Below, in pieces: positions 7,783 to 17,951 of a DNA stretch of 64,000 nt. How positions within the stretch are numbered: the first letter of the stretch is position 1; the number at the start of each line of letters is the position of its first letter. The stretch comes from Pseudomonas oryzihabitans. GTDB lineage: Bacteria > Pseudomonadota > Gammaproteobacteria > Pseudomonadales > Pseudomonadaceae. The notes under the pieces were generated by a model, which saw nothing but the letters and a program-made list of their open reading frames with translations, made no database searches and was not told where the DNA came from. The stretch is taken from contig NZ_VDND01000002.1 of NCBI RefSeq assembly GCF_007665395.1, positions 372,001 to 436,000 of the forward strand, given 5' to 3'. The translations under genes and the position numbers were made by a program.

Positions 7783-8429
7783 CTACGACGCCCTATACCC
7801 CCGCCGAACAAGCCGCCGTCTACCGAGCCATCGCCGAGCGCCGCGACATGCGCCATTTCTGCGGTGGCGAGGTACCGCCCGAACAACTGGCCCGATTGCT
7901 GGGCGCGGCCCACCAGGCCCCCAGCGTCGGGCTGATGCAGCCCTGGCGCTTCCTGCGCATCAGCGATCCGGCCCTGCGCCAGCGCCTGCACGAGCTGGTG
8001 GAGGAGGAGCGCCGCGCGACCGCCGACGCCCTCGGCGAACGCAGCGACGACTTCATGAAGCTCAAGGTGCAGGGCATCCTCGACTGCGCCGAGGTGCTGG
8101 TCACCGCCCTCATGGACGGCCGCGAAGCCCACGTCTTCGGCCGGCGCACCCTGCCGGAGATGGACCTTGCCTCGCTGTCCTGCGCCATCCAGAATCTCTG
8201 GCTGGCGGCGCGCTGCGAAGGCCTGGGCATGGGCTGGGTGTCGCTGTTCGAGCCGGAGGCCGTACGCACCCTGCTGGACATGCCCGAGGGCTCGCAGCCG
8301 GCGGCCATCCTCTGCCTCGGGCCGGTCGAGGCCTTCTACCAGCGGCCCATGCTGGAAAAAGAGGGCTGGCGCCAGGGGCGCCCGCTGGAAGAGCTGGTCT
8401 TCGAGAATCGCTGGGGCCAGAAACCATGA
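7779..8429 (+). CDS. bluB: 5,6-dimethylbenzimidazole synthase
   Basis: A 216-residue flavin-destructase of the nitroreductase fold. Visible BluB features are the ERRDMRHF start, [12 protein letters not shown] near residue 50, and a C-terminal ENRWGQ block. BluB cleaves reduced FMN with oxygen to give the lower ligand DMB. I place the start at GTG 7779, which overlaps the cobB stop by 4 bases. The frame stays open to 7449, but that extension is antisense-like shadow inside cobB. BluB directly supports the CobT step encoded downstream. Confidence 0.93.
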   Translation: MTTTPYTPAEQAAVYRAIAERRDMRHFCGGEVPPEQLARLLGAAHQAPSVGLMQPWRFLRISDPALRQRLHELVEEERRATADALGERSDDFMKLKVQGILDCAEVLVTALMDGREAHVFGRRTLPEMDLASLSCAIQNLWLAARCEGLGMGWVSLFEPEAVRTLLDMPEGSQPAAILCLGPVEAFYQRPMLEKEGWRQGRPLEELVFENRWGQKP

Positions 8430-9334
8430 TGCTGGCTTTCGCGGTGGTCTGCGGCATGCTGCTCGATCTGCTGCTCGGCGAACCGCGACGTGCGCATCCC
8501 CTGGTGCTGTTCGGCCGCTTCGCCGAGGGCCTGGAAGCCCGCTTCAATCCCGGGGGGCGCGGCTGGCGCAGTCACGGGGTGATGGCCTGGAGCCTGGCGG
8601 TGCTGCCCTGGGTGCTGCTCACCGCCTTGCTCTGCCAGATCGGCTGGCTGGCCTGGATCATCCAGCCCCTGGCGCTCTATCTGGCCGTGGGACTGCGCAG
8701 CCTGGGCGAGCACGCCGAGCCGGTGGCGCGCGCCCTGCAACGCAACAACCTGCCCGAAGCGCGGCGCCGGGTCGGCTATCTGGTCAGCCGCGAGACCAGC
8801 GAGCTGGACGAGACCGCCGTGGCCCGCGCCGCCACCGAGTCGGTGCTGGAAAACGGCAGCGACGCCGTCTTCGCCGCGTTGTTCTGGTTCGCGCTGCTCG
8901 GCGCCCCGGGCGTGGTGCTCTATCGCCTGGCCAATACCCTGGATGCCATGTGGGGCTATCGCACCCCGCGCCTGGAGCGTTTCGGCTGGGCCGCGGCGCG
9001 CCTGGACGACGTCCTCAACTATATTCCGGCGCGCCTCGTCGCCCTGACCTATGCCGGCCTCGGGCGCTTCTGGAATGCCATCGAATGCTGGCGCACCCAG
9101 GCGCCGCTGTGGGACAGCCCCAACGCCGGCCCGGTGATGGCGGCCGGTGCCGGCGCCTTGGGCGTCAGCCTGGGCGGCGCGGCGCGCTATCACGGCGAGT
9201 GGCACGAGCGCCCGGTGCTGGGCCGCGGTCCGGCGCCGACCTTCCTGGCCATCACCCGCGCCCTGAAACTGGTGCGGCGGGGCGCCTGGCTATGGACCGC
9301 CCTGATCGCCCTGGGAGGGTTGCTGCTTGCTTGA
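8426..9334 (+). CDS. cbiB: adenosylcobinamide-phosphate synthase
   Basis: A 302-residue integral membrane protein (CbiB; CobD in Pseudomonas naming). It has the early [20 protein letters not shown] motif, several hydrophobic segments and the conserved SRETSELDE and [10 protein letters not shown] blocks around residues 115-150. It joins aminopropanol phosphate (or aminopropanol) to adenosylcobyric acid. The ATG at 8426 overlaps the bluB stop (ATGA), and its own end overlaps cobD by 8 bases. The longer open frame back to 7670 is rejected. Confidence 0.94.
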   Translation: MMLAFAVVCGMLLDLLLGEPRRAHPLVLFGRFAEGLEARFNPGGRGWRSHGVMAWSLAVLPWVLLTALLCQIGWLAWIIQPLALYLAVGLRSLGEHAEPVARALQRNNLPEARRRVGYLVSRETSELDETAVARAATESVLENGSDAVFAALFWFALLGAPGVVLYRLANTLDAMWGYRTPRLERFGWAAARLDDVLNYIPARLVALTYAGLGRFWNAIECWRTQAPLWDSPNAGPVMAAGAGALGVSLGGAARYHGEWHERPVLGRGPAPTFLAITRALKLVRRGAWLWTALIALGGLLLA

Positions 9335-10316
9335 GCATGGCGGCCGCCTCAGACGCGCGGCTCGGACCTACGACATTCCCCTGGCCGACTGGCTGGACCT
9401 CTCGACCGGCCTGGCCCCCTGGCCCTGGCCGCTGCCGGAGATTCCCGCCAGCGCCTGGGCGCGCCTGCCGGAGCCCGACGACGGCTTGGTGGAGGCGGCC
9501 TGCGCCTGTTACGGCGCTCCCGCAGCCTTGCCGGTGGCCGGCTCCCAGGCCGCCATCCAGGCGCTACCGCAGCTGCGTCCCCCGTCGCGCGTCGCCGTGC
9601 TGGCGCCCTGTTACGCCGAGCATGCCCTGGCCTGGCGTCGCGCCGGGCACGAGGTCCTGGAGTGCAGCGAGGCCGAGTTAGCGGCTGGGCTCGAGCGGTT
9701 CGACGTCCTGGTGGTGGTCAACCCCAACAACCCCACCGGTGAGCGGCTATCGCCGGCGCGGCTACTGGACTGGCACGCCCGTCTGGAACGCCGTGGCGGC
9801 TGGCTGGTGGTGGACGAGGCCTTCATGGATCCCACGCCGGGCGCCAGCCTGGCGGCCTTCAGCGATCTGCCCGGGCTGATCGTGCTGCGCTCCTTCGGCA
9901 AGTTCTTCGGCCTGGCTGGGCTGCGCCTGGGCTTCGTGCTCGCCGCGCCGACCCTGCTGGCGCGCCTCGACGAGCACCTCGGCCCCTGGACGGTGAGCGG
10001 CCCCAGTCGCTACCTGGCGCAACGCCTGCTGGCCGACCAGCAGGCCCAGCAGCGTCAGCGCGAGGCGCTGCTACAGGCCGGCGAACGGCTCGCGGCGCTG
10101 CTGACCGGGCACGGCTTGCCACCCAGTGGTGGCTGCGCCCTGTTCCAGCTGGTCCGGCGCCCGGCGGTGGCGACCTTGCACGAGCAGCTGGCGCGCCAGG
10201 CGATCTTTACCCGACTGTTTCCCCAGCTCGATGCCCTGAGGTTCGGCCTGCCAGCCGACGAAGCCGAATGGCAGCGGCTCGACGCCGCCCTGGCGCCTTA
10301 TCGGAGTTCCCCATGA
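9327..10316 (+). CDS. cobD: threonine-phosphate decarboxylase
   Basis: A 329-residue PLP-dependent class I/II aminotransferase-fold enzyme, called CobC in Pseudomonas naming. It starts [18 protein letters not shown] from a TTG codon, a standard family N-terminus. NPNNPTGE near residue 132, VDEAFMDP near 160 and the PLP Lys in [15 protein letters not shown] near 195 are visible. It decarboxylates threonine O-3-phosphate to (R)-1-amino-2-propanol phosphate, the CbiB substrate. It overlaps cbiB by 8 and cobQ by 4 bases. Confidence 0.94.
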   Translation: MLEHGGRLRRAARTYDIPLADWLDLSTGLAPWPWPLPEIPASAWARLPEPDDGLVEAACACYGAPAALPVAGSQAAIQALPQLRPPSRVAVLAPCYAEHALAWRRAGHEVLECSEAELAAGLERFDVLVVVNPNNPTGERLSPARLLDWHARLERRGGWLVVDEAFMDPTPGASLAAFSDLPGLIVLRSFGKFFGLAGLRLGFVLAAPTLLARLDEHLGPWTVSGPSRYLAQRLLADQQAQQRQREALLQAGERLAALLTGHGLPPSGGCALFQLVRRPAVATLHEQLARQAIFTRLFPQLDALRFGLPADEAEWQRLDAALAPYRSSP

Positions 10317-11764
10317 GTACGTTGATGGTGCAGGGCACCACCTCCGACGCCGGCAAGAGCACCCTGGTGGCCGCGCTGTGCCGCTGGCTCCATCGTCAGG
10401 GCGTGGCCGTGGTGCCTTTCAAGCCACAGAACATGGCGCTCAACAGCGCGGTGACCGCCGACGGTGGCGAGATCGGTCGTGCCCAGGCGGTTCAGGCGCA
10501 AGCCTGCGGCCTCGTCCCGCACACCGACATGAATCCGGTGCTGCTCAAGCCCAACACCGATGTCGGCGCCCAGGTGATCATCCATGGCCGCGCCGTCACC
10601 AGCATGGACGCCAAGGCCTACCACGCCTACAAGCCGGTAGCGCGCGAGGCGGTGCTGGCGTCCCATGGGCGCCTGGCGCGGCAATACCAGGTGGTGCTGG
10701 TGGAGGGCGCCGGTTCGCCGGCCGAGATCAACCTGCGCCAGGGCGACATCGCCAACATGGGCTTCGCCGAGGCGGTGGACTGCCCGGTGCTGCTGGTGGC
10801 CGACATCGATCGCGGCGGCGTCTTCGCCCATCTGGTCGGCACCCTGGAGCTGCTCGAACCCAGCGAGCAGGCGCGGGTCGCCGGCTTCATCATCAATCGC
10901 TTCCGCGGCGACCTGGCCCTCTTGCAACCGGGCCTGGACTGGCTGGAAGCCCGCACCGGCAAGCCGGTGCTCGGCGTGCTGCCCTATCTGCACGACCTGC
11001 ACCTGGAAGCCGAGGACCGCCTGGCCACCGGCCAGGTGGCCAAGCAGGGGCCGCGCCTGCGGGTGGCGGTGCCGGTCATGCCACGGCTGAGCAATCACAC
11101 CGATTTCGATCCCCTGCGCCTGCATCCCCAGGTCGAGCTGCTGTTCGTGCGCCAGGGCGAGGCGCTACCCGCGGCGGACCTGATCATCCTCGGCGGCTCC
11201 AAGAGCGTGCGCAGCGACCTGGCCTTCCTGCGCGCCCAGGGCTGGGACCAGGCCATCGCCCGGCATCTGAGATACGGCGGGCGGGTGCTGGGCATCTGCG
11301 GCGGCTTCCAGATGCTCGGCGAGCGGATCGCCGACCCCCTGGGCCTGGAAGGCGTAGCCGGGGACAGCGCTGGCCTCGGTCTGCTGGCCATGACCACTGA
11401 GCTGGCCGCGGAAAAGCAGCTGCGCACGGTCCGCGGACAGCTGTGCGACGGCGCGGCCGAGGTCGTCGGCTACGAGATCCATGCGGGCGTCAGCCAGGGC
11501 CCGGCGCTGGAACGGCCGGTGGTACGGTTCGACGACGGCCGGGTCGACGGCAGCCTCAGCGCCGACGGCCAGGTGCTGGGTACCTACCTGCACGGCCTGT
11601 TCGAAGCGCCCGCCGCCAGCGTCGCCCTGCTGCGCTGGGCCGGCCTGGCCGAGCCCCAGCAGCTGGACTACCACGCCTTGCGCGAGCGCGATCTGGAGCG
11701 CCTGGCCGATCTGGTCGACCACCATTTGGACACCGGGCGCCTGCGCGCCCTCTGCGAGCTCTAG
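10313..11764 (+). CDS. cobQ: cobyric acid synthase
   Basis: A 483-residue glutamine amidotransferase. The N-terminal ATP domain holds [16 protein letters not shown] near residue 6 and KPQNMALNS near 38. The C-terminal glutaminase-like domain holds [11 protein letters not shown] (nucleophile Cys near residue 329) and a late TYLHGLFE His. It amidates the b, d, e and g side chains of adenosylcobyrinic acid a,c-diamide. Length matches the family. It abuts cobU directly, with no intergenic base. Confidence 0.96.
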   Translation: MSTLMVQGTTSDAGKSTLVAALCRWLHRQGVAVVPFKPQNMALNSAVTADGGEIGRAQAVQAQACGLVPHTDMNPVLLKPNTDVGAQVIIHGRAVTSMDAKAYHAYKPVAREAVLASHGRLARQYQVVLVEGAGSPAEINLRQGDIANMGFAEAVDCPVLLVADIDRGGVFAHLVGTLELLEPSEQARVAGFIINRFRGDLALLQPGLDWLEARTGKPVLGVLPYLHDLHLEAEDRLATGQVAKQGPRLRVAVPVMPRLSNHTDFDPLRLHPQVELLFVRQGEALPAADLIILGGSKSVRSDLAFLRAQGWDQAIARHLRYGGRVLGICGGFQMLGERIADPLGLEGVAGDSAGLGLLAMTTELAAEKQLRTVRGQLCDGAAEVVGYEIHAGVSQGPALERPVVRFDDGRVDGSLSADGQVLGTYLHGLFEAPAASVALLRWAGLAEPQQLDYHALRERDLERLADLVDHHLDTGRLRALCEL

Positions 11765-12286
11765 ATGCGCGAACTCATCCTCGGTGGCGCGCGCTCCGGC
11801 AAGAGCGCCCTGGCCGAGCGCCTGGCCGCCGACTGCGGGCTGGCCGTCACCTACATCGCCACCGCGGGTGGCAGCGATGCCGAACTGGCCCGGCGCATCG
11901 AACGCCACGCGGCGCGTCGACCGGCGCACTGGGCGCTGGTGGAAGAACCACTGGCGCTGGCCGAGCGGCTGCAGGCCCTGGCCGCGCCGGACGCCTGCCT
12001 GCTGGTCGACTGCCTCACGCTCTGGCTCACCAATCTGCTGTTGCTCGATGATCCGCGACGGCTGGACCAGGCCTGTGCGGCGCTGCTGGACGTGGTGCCG
12101 CAACTGCCCGGCCGCGTGATCTTCGTCAGCAACGAGACCGGCCTGGGCGTCGTCCCCCTCGGCGAGCTGACGCGCCGCTACGTCGACGCCGCCGGTGAAT
12201 TGCACCAGGCCCTGGCCACCCGCTGCGACCGCGTGGTGCTGACCGTGGCCGGGCTCCCCCTGACCCTCAAAGGAACACCGCTATGA
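11765..12286 (+). CDS. cobU: bifunctional adenosylcobinamide kinase/guanylyltransferase
   Basis: A 173-residue protein (CobP in Pseudomonas naming) with the P-loop [15 protein letters not shown] at residues 6-20. [11 protein letters not shown] near 44 contains the His used for GMP transfer, and [12 protein letters not shown] is near 80. It phosphorylates adenosylcobinamide and converts it to AdoCbi-GDP. The ATG comes directly after the cobQ stop. The stop overlaps the cobT ATG. Confidence 0.95.
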   Translation: MRELILGGARSGKSALAERLAADCGLAVTYIATAGGSDAELARRIERHAARRPAHWALVEEPLALAERLQALAAPDACLLVDCLTLWLTNLLLLDDPRRLDQACAALLDVVPQLPGRVIFVSNETGLGVVPLGELTRRYVDAAGELHQALATRCDRVVLTVAGLPLTLKGTPL

Positions 12287-13341
12287 GCATGCCCTGGTGG
12301 CAAGGACCCTGCCGCCAACCCGATACCGCTGCCGCCGAGGCCGCGCGCGAGCGCCAGACGGTATTGACCAAGCCGAGCGGCTCGCTCGGCGACCTGGAGG
12401 CCCTGGCCATCCAGCTGGCCGCCCTGCAGGGCACCCCGCGGCCGCTGCTCGAGCGGACCGCCATCGCCGTCTTCGCCGGTGACCATGGCGTGGTGGAGGA
12501 GGGCGTCTCGGCCTATCCCCAGGCGGTCACCGCCGAGATGGTGCGCAACTTCGTCAGCGGCGGGGCGGCCATCAGCGTGCTCGCCCGGCAGCTCGACGCC
12601 GCCCTGGAGGTGATCAACCTGGGCACGGTGACGCCCCTGGAACCGCTGCCCGGGGTGGTCGACCTGCCCCTCGGGCGCGGCACCGCCAACTTCACCCTGA
12701 CCCCGGCCATGACCCATGACCAGTGCCAGGCGGCGCTCCAGGCCGGTCGCGACGCCGTGCTGCGCGCCTGCGCCGGCGGCGCCGACCTGTTCATCGGTGG
12801 CGAGATGGGCATCGGCAACACCACCGCCGCCAGTGCCCTGGCCAGCGTGCTGCTGGATACCTCGCCACTGGCCCTGGCCGGCCCGGGGACCGGGCTGGAT
12901 GCCAGCGGCGTGGCACGCAAGGTGGCGGTCATCCAGCGCGCCCTGCTGCGCCATGGCGAGGCCTTGCAGGACCCCTATGAACTGCTGCGGCGGCTGGGCG
13001 GCTTCGAACTGGCCGCCCTGACCGGCGCCTACCTGGCCTGCGCCCAGCAGGGCCTGCCGGCGCTGGTGGACGGCTTCATCTGCTCGGTGGCCGCGCTCTG
13101 CGCCCAGCGCCTGCAACCCGCTACCCGGGACTGGCTGCTGTTCGCCCATTGCGGCGCGGAGCCGGGCCATGCCGCGGTGCTGCTGGCCCTTGGTGGCGAG
13201 CCCATGCTGGACCTGGGCCTGCGCCTGGGCGAAGGCAGCGGCGCAGCCCTGGCGGTACCGCTGCTGCAACTGGCCTGCCGGCTGCATAGCGAGATGGCCA
13301 CCTTCGTCGAAGCCAGCGTTTCCAGTCGCGCCGATGACTGA
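12283..13341 (+). CDS. cobT: nicotinate-nucleotide-dimethylbenzimidazole phosphoribosyltransferase
   Basis: A 352-residue CobT protein. Diagnostic blocks are [12 protein letters not shown] near residue 28, [17 protein letters not shown] near 65, [14 protein letters not shown] near 173 and the catalytic Glu in the late EGSGAALA block. It transfers phosphoribose from nicotinate mononucleotide to DMB, giving alpha-ribazole phosphate. It overlaps cobU by 4 bases and the phosphatase gene by 8. Confidence 0.96.
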   Translation: MSMPWWQGPCRQPDTAAAEAARERQTVLTKPSGSLGDLEALAIQLAALQGTPRPLLERTAIAVFAGDHGVVEEGVSAYPQAVTAEMVRNFVSGGAAISVLARQLDAALEVINLGTVTPLEPLPGVVDLPLGRGTANFTLTPAMTHDQCQAALQAGRDAVLRACAGGADLFIGGEMGIGNTTAASALASVLLDTSPLALAGPGTGLDASGVARKVAVIQRALLRHGEALQDPYELLRRLGGFELAALTGAYLACAQQGLPALVDGFICSVAALCAQRLQPATRDWLLFAHCGAEPGHAAVLLALGGEPMLDLGLRLGEGSGAALAVPLLQLACRLHSEMATFVEASVSSRADD

Positions 13342-13885
13342 CTGCTGGCTGGTGCGCCATGGCGTCACCGAGGGCCCCGAAGGCTTTCGCGGGCGCCTCG
13401 ATCCGCCGCTGTCGCCGCAGGGCTGGGCGCAACTGCGCGAGGCGGTGGCCGCCCAGCCGGCCTTTGCCCTGATCCTGAGTTCGCCGCAGCAGCGCTGCGC
13501 TCCCTTCGCCGAATGGCTGGCGGCGGAGCAGGGCGCCGAGCTGGTGCTGGAGCCGGACCTGCGCGAACTGGATTTCGGCGACTGGGAAGGCCGCAGCGCG
13601 GCCGACCTGATGCAGGACCAGGCCGAGGCGCTGGGGCTGTTCTGGGCCGATCCCTACGCCCATACGCCGCCGGGCGGTGAACCGGTGGCGGCCTTCGCCG
13701 CACGGGTGCTGGGCGCCGTGGCGCGCTGGCGCCCCCGATTGCAAAGGCAGCGCAGCCTCATCGTCACCCATGGCGGCGTGATCCGCCTGCTGCTGGCGCG
13801 CCAGCGCGGCCTGGCGCCCAAGGACCTGCTGCAGGTCGAGGCACCCTACGCGACCTTGCAGGCGCTCTCGCTGGAGCACCCCTGA
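13334..13885 (+). CDS. cobC: alpha-ribazole phosphatase (histidine phosphatase family)
   Basis: A 183-residue histidine phosphatase. The catalytic RHG motif appears in [10 protein letters not shown] at residues 5-14, the acid in [10 protein letters not shown] near 77, and the second His in [10 protein letters not shown] near 145. Its place between cobT and cobS supports removal of the phosphate from alpha-ribazole phosphate. The ATG at 13334 overlaps the cobT end by 8 bases. The open frame further upstream is cobT shadow. Confidence 0.9.
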   Translation: MTDCWLVRHGVTEGPEGFRGRLDPPLSPQGWAQLREAVAAQPAFALILSSPQQRCAPFAEWLAAEQGAELVLEPDLRELDFGDWEGRSAADLMQDQAEALGLFWADPYAHTPPGGEPVAAFAARVLGAVARWRPRLQRQRSLIVTHGGVIRLLLARQRGLAPKDLLQVEAPYATLQALSLEHP

Positions 13886-14616
13886 TGCCCTTGCCGCTGC
13901 TGATCGCCGTGCAATTCCTCACCCGCCTGCCGGTCCGCCTGCCGGGCTTGCCGCCGCCCGAGGCCGTCGGCCGCTCGGTGCTCTGGTATCCGGCGGTGGG
14001 CCTGCTGCTGGGCGCTCTGCTGAGCCTGCTCGCCTGGCTGGGAAGCGCGGGTGGACCCTTCCTGCAGGCGGCACTGGTGCTCAGCGGCTGGGTGATCCTC
14101 ACCGGTGGCCTGCACCTGGATGGCCTGGCCGACAGCGCCGATGCCTGGATCGGTGGCTACGGCGATCGCGAGCGGACCCTGGCCATCATGAAGGACCCCG
14201 CCTGCGGCCCCATGGGGGTGCTGGCCTTGCTGCTGACCCTGCTGCTCAAGTGGAGCGCCCTGGTGGTGCTGCTGCCGCATTCGCTGGCGGCCCTCTGGCT
14301 GGCGCCGCTGGCCGGCCGCCTGGCGCTGCCCTGGCTACTGCTGGCCACGCCCTACGTCAGGCCTGGCGGCCTGGGCGAGCTCCTCAGCCGGCACCTGCCG
14401 CGCCGGGCGCTCAAGCAGGTCCTGGCGCTGGGCGGCCTTGGCCTGGTCCTGCTGCCCCAGGGACTCATCGCGCTGCTGGTGACCCTGGTGGTCGCGCTCC
14501 TCGGGCGGCGGGCCCTGCGCCAGCGCCTGGGGGGCACCACCGGCGACACCGCCGGCGCGCTCCTGGAAATCAGCGAAACCGCGGTACTGGTCGCGCTGGC
14601 CCTGGCGCTGGGCTGA
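13885..14616 (+). CDS. cobS: adenosylcobinamide-GDP ribazoletransferase (cobalamin synthase)
   Basis: A 243-residue polytopic membrane protein (CobV in Pseudomonas naming). The family signatures are QFLTRLPV near residue 10, GGLHLDGLADSADAW near 73 and a DRERTLAIMKDP block near 92. It joins AdoCbi-GDP and alpha-ribazole (phosphate) to complete cobalamin in the inner membrane. Its ATG shares one base with the preceding stop (TGATG). It is the last gene of the operon. The next gene starts 160 bases later. Confidence 0.95.
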   Translation: MPLPLLIAVQFLTRLPVRLPGLPPPEAVGRSVLWYPAVGLLLGALLSLLAWLGSAGGPFLQAALVLSGWVILTGGLHLDGLADSADAWIGGYGDRERTLAIMKDPACGPMGVLALLLTLLLKWSALVVLLPHSLAALWLAPLAGRLALPWLLLATPYVRPGGLGELLSRHLPRRALKQVLALGGLGLVLLPQGLIALLVTLVVALLGRRALRQRLGGTTGDTAGALLEISETAVLVALALALG

Positions 14617-14776
14617 AATATCGCCCTAAGCGTGAGTCAGCAGGGATTTTGCGAGCTTCGTCCTTGAACGCCCCGGATTAAACCGTTAAGAAGGCGCGTG
14701 GCGGCGCACCGAGCGCAGCCACCTCGGTGTGGGCGGGTCCAAGGGGGAGTCGTCGTCAGCTGGACAAGGAGCCCCA

Positions 14777-16930
14777 ATGCCCGATGCGTCCCAAGGCGCC
14801 GGTTCGATCAAGGAAAGCGTCCCCGCGACGCTGCTTCGCCTCAAACCGCGCAGCCTGTTCGCCAAATTCTTCCTGGCGTTCATCCTGGTCGATGCCCTGG
14901 GCACCCTGCTGTTCACCCTGAACAGCTACCAGCAGGCCCGTGACACCAGCAGCCAGAGCATCGACTATCGCCTGATGAGCGCGGCCCTGGCGCTGCCCGA
15001 GATCGTCGGCGATGACTATCTGGCTCTGTTGCAGGACCCGGCCAAGGCCGATCCCGAGCGCTACCGGCGCATGCTGATCAGCCTCGATCGCTATGCCCGC
15101 AAGGCCGGCCTGGCCTCGCTCTACGCCTTCGTCAAGGAAGGCTCGGACATTCGCTTCATCATGGATTCGGCCAGCGAGGAAGAGATCCGCGTCGGCTACT
15201 TCGGCGACTATCGCCAGCTGTACGATCAGGCACCCCCGGAACTCGCGGCGGTCTTCATCGATCATCAACCGCGCTTCGCGGAATACCAGGATAACTTTGG
15301 CAGTTTCCGTTCCCTGTTCCTGGCCATTCCCGGGCAGGACGGGCAAGCAGTCGTCATAGGGGCGGACATGTTCATGGAAGGAATAGCAGCGGCAGAGCAG
15401 TCGGCTCTGCTGGAGTCGCTGCTCATCGGGGCGCTGATCTTCGCCATGGGCGCGCTGGTCAGCCGGATCCTGGCCGGTGCCCTCAATCGCTATCTCGCGC
15501 GCCTCGGCCAGGCCACCGAGCGCATCGCCGATGGCGACTACCAGCTCGGCTTGAAGGAAGGGCGCGATCCGGTCGGCCGCCTGGGCCGCGCCATGAACCA
15601 GATGGGTGCCGCCCTGGCCGCTCGCGAGCGCCGCATCAGCCAGCTGGCGTTTCGCGACATGCTCACGCGGCTGCCCAACCAGGTACGGCTGGTACTGGAA
15701 ATCCGCCAGCGCCTCGAACGCGCCGCGGCCGGGCGTTTCGCCGTGCTGCTGCTCGACGTGGCCAACTTCCGCAACATCAACGAACTGCTCGGCCAGGAAG
15801 GCGGCGACAAGATCCTGCGCCACCTGGCGCGCCGGTTGCGGGTCGCCGCGCCGGAGGAGAATGGCGTGGCGCGGATCGGCGCCGATACCTTCGTGCTGTT
15901 GCTGCCCTGGTTCGACCGCGGCTCGGCGGACGCCGCGCTGCTGTCCCTGCGCAACCTGGTGGAGAAGCCCTTCGTCAGCGGCAACCAGCGCGTCTCCCTG
16001 CGCATCACCTTCGGCATCGCCTGCTACCCGGAGCATGGCGGCAGCGCCGAAGCCCTGCTGGCCAATGCCGAGACGGCCCTGCAGGACGCGCGCCGCCAGC
16101 AGCTCCCCTATGCCTTCCACGACCCGGACCAGGAACGCCAGCGCCAACTGGGCATCGCCCTGCTCGACGCCCTGGACCTGGCGGTGGACCACGACCAGCT
16201 GCGCCTTTACCTGCAACCCAAGATCGGCCTGCCGGATGGCCGCGTCGAGGGTGCCGAGGTACTGATCCGCTGGCAACACCCGGAACTGGGGCTGCTCAAG
16301 CCGGACGCCTTCGTCGGCATCGCCGAGCAGAGCCGCAAGATCTGCGACATCACCCTCTGGGTACTGGAACGCTGCATGCATCTGCAGCGCGAGCGCCAGC
16401 TGGGGGCGCTCAAGCTCAACGTCAATCTCTCGCTGCTCGACCTCGAGCACCCGGCGTTCATCGGCCGCATCGGCCGGCTGCTGGACGAGACCGGCGCCGT
16501 CGCCTGCGGCTTCTGCCTGGAGATCACCGAGTCCCGCGCCATGAGCAATCCGGTGCAGGTGCTCGACTGCCTGCGCCAGCTCAAGGCGATGGGCTTCGAG
16601 CTGTCCCTGGACGACTTCGGTGCGGGGCATTCCTCGCTGGCCTGCCTCAGCAGCTTTCCCATCGACGAGCTGAAGATCGATCGCCAGTTCATCGAGCACT
16701 GCCACCTGCCGGGCGACCAGGAGGTGATTCGCCTGCTGGTCCAGCTCGGGCAGCTGCGCGGACTGCGGGTGGTGGCCGAAGGGGTGGAGACCCCCGCGGC
16801 GCTGCAGGTGCTCACCGACCTGGGGTGCGACCAGATCCAGGGTCAACTGGCCGCCGGTGCCCTGTCGCTGGACGACTTCCAGCAGTGGTACGCCGAGCAG
16901 GCGCAGGGCTACTGGCAGCTCAGGGCCTGA
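14777..16930 (+). CDS. membrane EAL-domain c-di-GMP phosphodiesterase with degenerate GGDEF domain
   Basis: A 717-residue protein with TM1 near residues 28-48, a periplasmic sensor region to about 208, TM2 near 210-238, HAMP, GGDEF and EAL. The GGDEF site reads GADTF, so cyclase activity is probably lost. The EAL domain looks intact: EVL, VNLS, EITES, LDDFGAG, LKIDRQF, AEGVET and DQIQG are all present. It should hydrolyse c-di-GMP, perhaps allosterically controlled by the degenerate domain. The ATG at 14777 follows AAGGA. The 14617-14776 gap shows no strong hairpin. The 3' end overlaps the convergent LysR gene by 11 bases. Confidence 0.9.
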   Translation: MPDASQGAGSIKESVPATLLRLKPRSLFAKFFLAFILVDALGTLLFTLNSYQQARDTSSQSIDYRLMSAALALPEIVGDDYLALLQDPAKADPERYRRMLISLDRYARKAGLASLYAFVKEGSDIRFIMDSASEEEIRVGYFGDYRQLYDQAPPELAAVFIDHQPRFAEYQDNFGSFRSLFLAIPGQDGQAVVIGADMFMEGIAAAEQSALLESLLIGALIFAMGALVSRILAGALNRYLARLGQATERIADGDYQLGLKEGRDPVGRLGRAMNQMGAALAARERRISQLAFRDMLTRLPNQVRLVLEIRQRLERAAAGRFAVLLLDVANFRNINELLGQEGGDKILRHLARRLRVAAPEENGVARIGADTFVLLLPWFDRGSADAALLSLRNLVEKPFVSGNQRVSLRITFGIACYPEHGGSAEALLANAETALQDARRQQLPYAFHDPDQERQRQLGIALLDALDLAVDHDQLRLYLQPKIGLPDGRVEGAEVLIRWQHPELGLLKPDAFVGIAEQSRKICDITLWVLERCMHLQRERQLGALKLNVNLSLLDLEHPAFIGRIGRLLDETGAVACGFCLEITESRAMSNPVQVLDCLRQLKAMGFELSLDDFGAGHSSLACLSSFPIDELKIDRQFIEHCHLPGDQEVIRLLVQLGQLRGLRVVAEGVETPAALQVLTDLGCDQIQGQLAAGALSLDDFQQWYAEQAQGYWQLRA

Positions 16931-17846
16931 CGGACGGCGCGGCGAGCAGGGGCGGCAGGCGCTCGACCAGCTCGTCGAGCACCAGGCGGACGCGGAAAGG
17001 TAGTTGCCGGGTGTCGGGCCAGACCGCCTGAATCACGATGGGCCGGGCCTGCTCGGCGAAGCTCAGGGCGACCAGCTGGCCCTCGCGCAGGGCCGCGTCG
17101 ACCAGCCAGTTCGGCAGGCGGGTCACGCCGAGGCCGCGGCAGGCGGCCAGGAGCATGGCGTCGAGATCGTCCAGCAGCAGCCGGGCGGGTGGGCGTACCT
17201 CCCGCAGGCGGCCGTTGGCCTCCTCGAAGATCCAGCTCGCGCCCTCGGCACCACGGCTGTAGAGCACGGCTGGGTGGGTCGCCAGCTCGTCGAGGGTACG
17301 GGGCGTGCCCTGTCGCGCCAGCCAGGCGGGCGCGGCGCAGACTACCATCAGGTCCTCGCCCAACCGGCGGGCGCGCAGGCCGGGCGTATCGTCCAGCGGG
17401 CCGCTGCGGATGGCGAGGTCGACGCCTTCTTCCAGCAGGTCCACCTTGCGATCGTTGAAGGACAGCTCGAACTGCAGCTCCGGCCAGCGCTCGGCCAGCT
17501 CCAGCAGAATCGGCGCCAGGCAGCGGCGTCCCAGCAGCACCGGCATGCTCAGCCGCAGGCGGCCCCGCGGCGTCTGGCGGCCGTGGGCCAGCTCGTCCTC
17601 GGCGCCCTCCAGCTCGGCCAGGATGCGCAGGCAGCGCTGATAGAACAGCTCGCCCTCCAGGGTCAGGCGCTGGCTGCGCGTGGTGCGCTGGAACAGCGGT
17701 ACGCCCAGCTGCTCTTCCAGGCGGGCCACGGCCTTGCCCACTGCCGAACGCGAGAGGTGCAGGCGCTGCGCCGCACTGCTGAAGTTGCCCGACTGCACGG
17801 CCTGGACGAAGGCGGCGATACCGCCCAGGGAGTCTGCTCGGATCAT
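16920..17846 (-). CDS. LysR family transcriptional regulator
   Basis: A 308-residue LysR protein with the HTH NFSSAAQRLHLSRSAVGKAVARLE near residues 22-45 and a substrate-binding domain (LRLSMPVLLG, DLAIRSGPLDD). The ATG at 17846 gives the normal start MIRADSLGGIAAFVQ. The very long upstream extension is shadow of the divergent dehydrogenase gene. With 105 bases between it and that gene, it probably regulates it. The intergenic region contains TTATTCGATGTTGCGAATTTAA, a plausible but unproven LysR box. Confidence 0.9.
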   Translation of the reverse strand: MIRADSLGGIAAFVQAVQSGNFSSAAQRLHLSRSAVGKAVARLEEQLGVPLFQRTTRSQRLTLEGELFYQRCLRILAELEGAEDELAHGRQTPRGRLRLSMPVLLGRRCLAPILLELAERWPELQFELSFNDRKVDLLEEGVDLAIRSGPLDDTPGLRARRLGEDLMVVCAAPAWLARQGTPRTLDELATHPAVLYSRGAEGASWIFEEANGRLREVRPPARLLLDDLDAMLLAACRGLGVTRLPNWLVDAALREGQLVALSFAEQARPIVIQAVWPDTRQLPFRVRLVLDELVERLPPLLAAPSVRP

Positions 17847-17951
17847 GGGATTGTCGCTTGGGGTTATTCGATGTTGCGAATTTAACGCGCAACCGGTGCC
17901 AGGGGCTATCCAATAAGCTGGTCGTGACTCTCCCAGCGAAAGGAACAGCCC

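Noticed and set aside
14756..16846. 696-codon minus-strand open frame opposite the EAL gene
   Set aside because: It mirrors the EAL gene codon structure, has no domain and has no ribosome binding site of note.
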